Source of the DNA: Streptococcus oriscaviae
Lineage (GTDB): Bacteria; Bacillota; Bacilli; Lactobacillales; Streptococcaceae
NCBI RefSeq assembly: GCF_018137985.1
Contig: NZ_CP073084.1
Location: 1,550,001 to 1,614,000, forward strand
Length of the DNA: 64,000 nt
Direction: 5' to 3'
Shown: positions 59,708 to 64,000 of the stretch, in pieces
How positions within the stretch are numbered: position 1 is the first letter of the stretch
Layout: the number at the start of each line of letters is the position of its first letter
Program-made: the position numbers and the translations under genes
The notes under the pieces: model-generated
Seen by the model: the letters and a program-made list of their open reading frames with translations, nothing else
Database searches by the model: none
Told to the model about the DNA's origin: nothing

Positions 59708-62161
59708 ATGAAATTTTCAAGTGGTTTGCAGCGGACGTTTGAGGACGCGCAACTGATTGCCCAGCGATATAGCTGTGATTTTTTAGAAACCTGGCACATC
59801 CTGCTGGCTTTTGTTATCAATCCAGATACTATTGCAGGGTCCACTCTGGTGGAGTACCCTGCCGATGTTGAAGACTATGAACATGCAGCCTATGTCGTGA
59901 CAGAAAAAGTCTACCGTGAAGAGCTAGAAGCGGTCACCATTTTGCCAGCGTCTAAGCGCTTGGAGGAAACGCTTCAATTTGCAAGGCAGATTGGTGAGGT
60001 TGTGAAGGCGAAGCAGTTGGGAACAGAGCACCTCTTTATGGCTATGCTTCTAAACAAGCGGACCATTGCTTCGCAGATTTTGGACAAGGTGGGCTTTCAT
60101 TTTGAAGACTCCGATGACAAGGTGCGTTTTCTTGATTTGCGAAAGAATTTGGAAGCCAAGGCGGGTTTTAGCAAGGAACACCTCAAGGCCATCCGCGCCC
60201 TCATGAAGGGAGGCAAGTCCAAGCAGCCAAGTATGGCCAATATGATGGGGATGCCACCGACAGCTCAGAGCGGTGGGTTGGAAGATTATACCCGCGATTT
60301 GACAGCTCTGGCGCGAGCGGGGCAGATTGAACCTGTGATTGGTCGAGATGAAGAAATTTCTCGCATGATTCAAATTCTTTCCCGTAAGACCAAGAACAAC
60401 CCTGTTTTGGTTGGGGATGCCGGTGTCGGAAAGACTGCTCTAGCATTGGGATTGGCTCAAAAGGTAGCAGATGGGGAAGTTCCATCTAGCCTATCCAAAA
60501 TGCGTGTTTTGGAGCTGGACTTGATGAATGTCATTGCAGGTACTCGTTTCCGTGGGGATTTTGAAGAGCGGATGAACAATATTATCAACGATATTGAAGA
60601 AGACGGGCAAGTCATCCTCTTCATCGATGAGCTCCACACCATCATGGGCTCTGGTTCAGGAATTGATTCTACGTTGGATGCAGCCAATATCCTCAAGCCT
60701 GCTCTAGCGCGTGGCAGTCTACGAACAGTCGGGGCAACCACTCAAGACGAATACCAAAAGCACATTGAAAAAGACGCGGCCTTAGCCCGCCGCTTTGCTA
60801 AGGTGAGCATTGAAGAACCAAGTGTGGCAGACAGTATCGCTATTTTGCGTGGCCTCAAATCGGCCTACGAGAAGCACCACAGGGTAATCATTTCAGATCA
60901 GGCGCTAGTCACTGCTGTAACCTATGCCAAGCGCTATCTGACCAGCAAGAACCTACCCGATTCGGCTATTGATTTGCTGGATGAAGCCAGCGCTACTGTC
61001 CAAAATCGTATCAAGTCAGAAGGTGCAGAAGGAGAACTAACAGCTCTTGACAGGGCTCTGATGTCTAAAAAATATAAGACGGTCAGCCAGCTCTTGATTA
61101 AAGAAACCGAGGACATTCAAAGACCCGTTAGCCAGTTGGCTGTGACAGAAGATGATGTTTTGGTGACTCTCAGTCGCCTATCTGGGATTCCTGTATCCAA
61201 ACTCAGTAAGACAGATGCGAAGAAATATCTATCCTTGGAAAGCGAACTCCATAAGCGGGTTATTGGACAAGACCAAGCCATTTCAGCGGTCAGCCGTGCC
61301 ATCCGTCGCAATCAATCAGGTATTCGAACTGGCCACCGTCCTATCGGTTCCTTCATGTTTTTGGGGCCGACAGGTGTCGGAAAGACCGAGCTAGCTAAGG
61401 CACTGGCGGAGGTGCTGTTTGATGATGAAGCTGCCTTGATTCGCTTTGATATGAGTGAGTATATGGAAAAGTTTGCGGCCAGCCGCTTGAATGGAGCCCC
61501 TCCTGGTTATGTGGGCTATGAAGAAGGGGGCGAGTTGACAGAAAAAGTTCGCAACAAGCCTTATGCGGTTCTCCTCTTTGATGAGGTGGAAAAGGCCCAT
61601 CCGGATACCTTTAATATTCTCTTGCAAGTCTTAGACGATGGTCAATTGACGGACAGCAAGGGGCGTAAGGTAGATTTCTCCAATACCCTGATTATCATGA
61701 CTTCTAACTTGGGGGCGACGGCTTTAAGAGATGACAAGACAGTTGGGTTCGGGGCTCTTGACCTTTCTCGCAGTCAGGAACATGTTGAAAAGCGGATTTT
61801 TGAGGAATTGAAGAAGGCCTATCGTCCAGAATTTATCAACCGGATTGATGAAAAGGTTGTCTTTCACAGTCTGTCCGAGCAGGATATGCAGGAGGTGGTC
61901 AAGGTTATGGTGGCACCGCTTCTTGGAGTCATGGCCGAAAAAGGCATCCAGCTCAAATTACAGCCTTCAGCACTCAAACAGTTGGCAACAGAAGGCTATG
62001 ATCCAGAAATGGGTGCAAGACCGCTTCGCCGGCTTCTTCAGACCAAGCTGGAGGATCCGTTGGCAGAGATGTTGCTGAAAAGGGAGTTGGAAGCAGGCTC
62101 TATCCTGAAAGTAGGGGTTAAGTCTGGTAGGCTGACCTTTACAGTGACGAGTCAGGACTAG
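59708..62161 (+). CDS. clpC: ATP-dependent Clp protease ATP-binding subunit ClpC
   Basis: An 817-residue AAA+ unfoldase. N-domain (FSSGLQRTFEDAQLIA), first AAA+ with Walker A GDAGVGKTAL and Walker B VILFIDELH, a short middle domain, second AAA+ with GPTGVGKTEL and LLFDEVEKAHPD, and a C-terminal D2-small domain (GARPLRRLLQTKLEDPLAEMLL). Middle domain and operon with ctsR identify ClpC. Works with ClpP. Confidence 0.95.
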   Translation: MKFSSGLQRTFEDAQLIAQRYSCDFLETWHILLAFVINPDTIAGSTLVEYPADVEDYEHAAYVVTEKVYREELEAVTILPASKRLEETLQFARQIGEVVKAKQLGTEHLFMAMLLNKRTIASQILDKVGFHFEDSDDKVRFLDLRKNLEAKAGFSKEHLKAIRALMKGGKSKQPSMANMMGMPPTAQSGGLEDYTRDLTALARAGQIEPVIGRDEEISRMIQILSRKTKNNPVLVGDAGVGKTALALGLAQKVADGEVPSSLSKMRVLELDLMNVIAGTRFRGDFEERMNNIINDIEEDGQVILFIDELHTIMGSGSGIDSTLDAANILKPALARGSLRTVGATTQDEYQKHIEKDAALARRFAKVSIEEPSVADSIAILRGLKSAYEKHHRVIISDQALVTAVTYAKRYLTSKNLPDSAIDLLDEASATVQNRIKSEGAEGELTALDRALMSKKYKTVSQLLIKETEDIQRPVSQLAVTEDDVLVTLSRLSGIPVSKLSKTDAKKYLSLESELHKRVIGQDQAISAVSRAIRRNQSGIRTGHRPIGSFMFLGPTGVGKTELAKALAEVLFDDEAALIRFDMSEYMEKFAASRLNGAPPGYVGYEEGGELTEKVRNKPYAVLLFDEVEKAHPDTFNILLQVLDDGQLTDSKGRKVDFSNTLIIMTSNLGATALRDDKTVGFGALDLSRSQEHVEKRIFEELKKAYRPEFINRIDEKVVFHSLSEQDMQEVVKVMVAPLLGVMAEKGIQLKLQPSALKQLATEGYDPEMGARPLRRLLQTKLEDPLAEMLLKRELEAGSILKVGVKSGRLTFTVTSQD

Positions 62162-62237
62162 AATGGAGAAAGTGATGTGGATGGATGTTATCCAAGATCC
62201 AATCTGATTTCCCGATTTTTCCGTTTTGAAAAAAAGA

Positions 62238-62270
62238 TGGACTAAGTTTTTAGCTTGGTTCATTTTTTTA
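62238..62270 (+). terminator. Terminator after clpC
   Basis: GGACTAAG pairs with CTTGGTTC (two G-U pairs), followed by ATTTTTTT. The rest of the 200-base gap holds only the nadR promoter. Confidence 0.65.
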
Positions 62271-62301
62271 CAACCTTTTTATAAAAAAATATAAAAAACC
62301 C

Positions 62302-62330
62302 TTGACTTTCTCTCAAACAAGTAGTATGAT
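62302..62330 (+). promoter_or_regulatory. nadR-pnuC promoter
   Basis: TTGACT (62302-62307), 17-base spacer, TATGAT (62325-62330). Confidence 0.8.
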
Positions 62331-62362
62331 ATAAAATATAAAAAATAATAAAAAGGTACACT

Positions 62363-63424
62363 ATGAAAAAAACAGTAGCCGTTATCTTCGGCACCTTTGC
62401 ACCTATGCACAAGGGGCATATCGACTTAGTTCAACGGGCCAAGCGGGAATGCGACCGCGCCGTTGTCATTGTTTCAGGTTATCAGAATGATCGCGGGCAA
62501 CAGATTGGGCTGGGGCTTCAGAAGCGCTTCCGCTATATCCGCGAAACCTTTAACGACGAGAGTTTGGTGTCCGTCTTTAAGCTAGATGAGGAAGGGATTC
62601 CGCCTTACCCTCATGGTTGGAAACCGTGGTTGGCCGCTTTGACAGACTTGATAACCTTGAGCTCAGACGAAGAGTTGGTCTTTTATGTGTCAGAGGAAGA
62701 GTACGCAGAGGAGTTGAGAAGCCGAGGGTACAGAGCTTCTTGCACCGAGCGCAATTTTGGAATTTCTGCCACACTGATTCGAGAAAATCCAGCCAAGTAC
62801 TGGAACTCAATTGCCAAGCCTTTCCGTCGCCATTTCTCCAAGAACGTCCTAGTATTGGGGTCTGCCTCAAATGGGAAGACAACCTTGGTCAGGGATTTGG
62901 GCCGCTATTATTCCTGTCCTGTATCTCTGGAATATTCTCGCCACTACCAGCAACGCTACAATGTCCGCGATGATGAGTTGACGGGGAAAGACTACAACTA
63001 CCTTTTGACAGGCCAGTATCGCCAGACCTCCAACCTGATTGACTCGGATACCAATCGTGGTCTGGTGATTGCAGATACCAATGCTACGGTGACAGAGGCC
63101 TACTATGATTATTATATCGGTGAAACCTCCAGCTCTTTCCACTCTCTCTGTGCGGACACGGTTAAGAGTGAAAAATGGGCCTTGATTATCTTTGTTTTGC
63201 CGACGGGTTCTTATATTGATGATGGTTATCGGGATATGACCATGGCTGATAGTGAAATCCGCCATGCCTTCACCGAACACTTGAAAGAATTGGTGGCAAA
63301 AAATCATCCTCATACACCGGTGGCCTTTATCGGTGGCTCCTATGCAGAAAATTACAGCCAGGCTATCCAGCTCATTGACACCATCTACAACGAATTCGCA
63401 CCGTCAGACAAGTGGTTTGACTAG
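62363..63424 (+). CDS. nadR: NadR-type NMN adenylyltransferase/ribosylnicotinamide kinase
   Basis: A 353-residue bifunctional enzyme. N-terminal nucleotidyltransferase: FGTFAPMHKGHIDLVQRAK (HxGH) and ISATLIRENP (ISxTxxR). C-terminal kinase: Walker A GSASNGKTTLVRDL, then ADTNATVTEAYYDYY. It converts nicotinamide riboside to NAD. No HTH domain, unlike E. coli NadR. The downstream pnuC supplies its substrate. Confidence 0.9.
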   Translation: MKKTVAVIFGTFAPMHKGHIDLVQRAKRECDRAVVIVSGYQNDRGQQIGLGLQKRFRYIRETFNDESLVSVFKLDEEGIPPYPHGWKPWLAALTDLITLSSDEELVFYVSEEEYAEELRSRGYRASCTERNFGISATLIRENPAKYWNSIAKPFRRHFSKNVLVLGSASNGKTTLVRDLGRYYSCPVSLEYSRHYQQRYNVRDDELTGKDYNYLLTGQYRQTSNLIDSDTNRGLVIADTNATVTEAYYDYYIGETSSSFHSLCADTVKSEKWALIIFVLPTGSYIDDGYRDMTMADSEIRHAFTEHLKELVAKNHPHTPVAFIGGSYAENYSQAIQLIDTIYNEFAPSDKWFD

Positions 63425-63456
63425 GGATTCCCTTTGAATGAAATAAGGAGAAAATT

Positions 63457-64000
63457 ATGACTACTTTGGAAAATCGTAAGAACAACCTGTTGCAATCTTT
63501 TAAAGAAGTGCCGCAGAATATAGGAAAAATCTTTGCCGTAGCCCGTCAGATGGGATTTAGTGGAGTGGCTAAGGCAGCTTACAATGATTTGTTTGTAGGG
63601 CGTAGCCTTTTTCAGTGGCTCTACCTGATTGTTCTGTCAAGTGTACCCATTGTCTTGCATTTTACCTCAGGCAGCAATGACTGGATGGGCTTGTTTACTG
63701 CATGGACCGGAAACCTCTGTGTTATCTTGGTAGCTGAAGGCCGTGCCAGCAACTATCTGTTTGGTTTTTTGAGCAACGTAGTCTACTTTGCCTTGTCCTT
63801 CCAAAATATGTTTTATGGAGAAGTTATGACGGCCATCTTTTTCATCGTCATGCAGCCGGTTGGTCTGTATTTCTGGCTGGCAGATCGGGTGAAAGGTGAG
63901 AAGAAAGAGGAGCCGCAGGTGTCCGAATTCGCAACCCGCAAATTGAACTTCTTTGGTTGGATTAAATGGCTTTGTTTTACTGTCTTGGTTTGGGGAACGT
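63457..64000 (+). CDS. pnuC: Nicotinamide mononucleotide/riboside transporter PnuC (partial, runs off window)
   Basis: ATG 63457 follows AAGGAG and opens MTTLENRKNNLLQSFKEVPQ; 181 codons are visible to the window end with no stop. Membrane segments (FQWLYLIVLSSVPIVLHF; LCVILVAEGRASNYLFGFLSNVVYFALSFQNMFYGE; TAIFFIVMQPVGLYFWL) match the PnuC family, including GRxSNYxFGxxxNxxY. Operon with nadR for nicotinamide riboside salvage. Confidence 0.9.
   Translation, partial: MTTLENRKNNLLQSFKEVPQNIGKIFAVARQMGFSGVAKAAYNDLFVGRSLFQWLYLIVLSSVPIVLHFTSGSNDWMGLFTAWTGNLCVILVAEGRASNYLFGFLSNVVYFALSFQNMFYGEVMTAIFFIVMQPVGLYFWLADRVKGEKKEEPQVSEFATRKLNFFGWIKWLCFTVLVWGT

Overview
The window looks like chromosome of a low-GC Gram-positive coccus of the genus Streptococcus, most probably Streptococcus suis or a close relative. 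Pointers are the gene runs argG-argH-rnpA-yidC-khpB...rpmH, tatD-rnmV...rsmA...rsgA-rpe-thiN-rmuC-yhaM, purR, pbp2A-rpmG-secE-nusG, rpsB-tsf and ctsR-clpC, LPXTG surface proteins, Rgg and LytTR regulators, and PnuC/NadR salvage. The species is inferred from protein recall, not from a database search.

Layout. 1-9 kb: two tandem FMN reductases (one fused to a PAS-like domain and cut by the window edge), a DUF454 membrane protein, a decayed ABC-exporter tail, a divergent Rgg regulator/short hydrophobic peptide pair, dut, a histidine phosphatase, radA (no canonical start codon), a beta carbonic anhydrase, an AIM24-like protein and a LytTR regulator/LiaF-like membrane protein pair. 9-17.7 kb: gltX, a five-gene ABC-transporter/DUF2975/XRE-regulator operon with palindromic operator-like sites, an S-methylmethionine permease with an early stop plus mmuM, a MerR regulator with a small membrane protein, and a Nudix hydrolase. 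17.9-28 kb: arginine genes, rnpA-yidC-khpB, a 1522-residue LPXTG adhesin with nine CnaB-type repeats, a DUF3021 remnant and rpmH.

28-41 kb: HAD phosphatase, tatD, rnmV, then a Nudix gene broken by an AT-rich two-gene module: a C5-cytosine methyltransferase and a MORC-like GHKL ATPase with a C-terminal PD-(D/E)XK-like region. This is the best candidate for a little-described system in the window. It is followed by a candidate small RNA, rsmA, a sorbitol PTS operon whose activator is split by an in-frame amber codon, and tRNA-Leu.

41-64 kb: housekeeping genes (rsgA, rpe, thiN, rmuC, yhaM, an APH-fold kinase, purR), an IS3-family element sitting in the loop of the purR/pseudouridine-synthase bidirectional terminator, a ferredoxin-NADP reductase, pbp2A, rpmG, secE, nusG, tRNA-Cys, rpsB, tsf, a second LPXTG protein, a thioredoxin-like protein, ctsR-clpC, nadR and the start of pnuC.

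Accessory DNA is concentrated at four places: the Rgg/peptide locus (2.1-3.5 kb), the adhesin inserted between khpB and rpmH (22.7-27.8 kb), the methyltransferase/GHKL module in the broken Nudix gene (30.5-33.8 kb), and the sorbitol operon plus IS. No CRISPR array, prophage or rRNA operon was seen.
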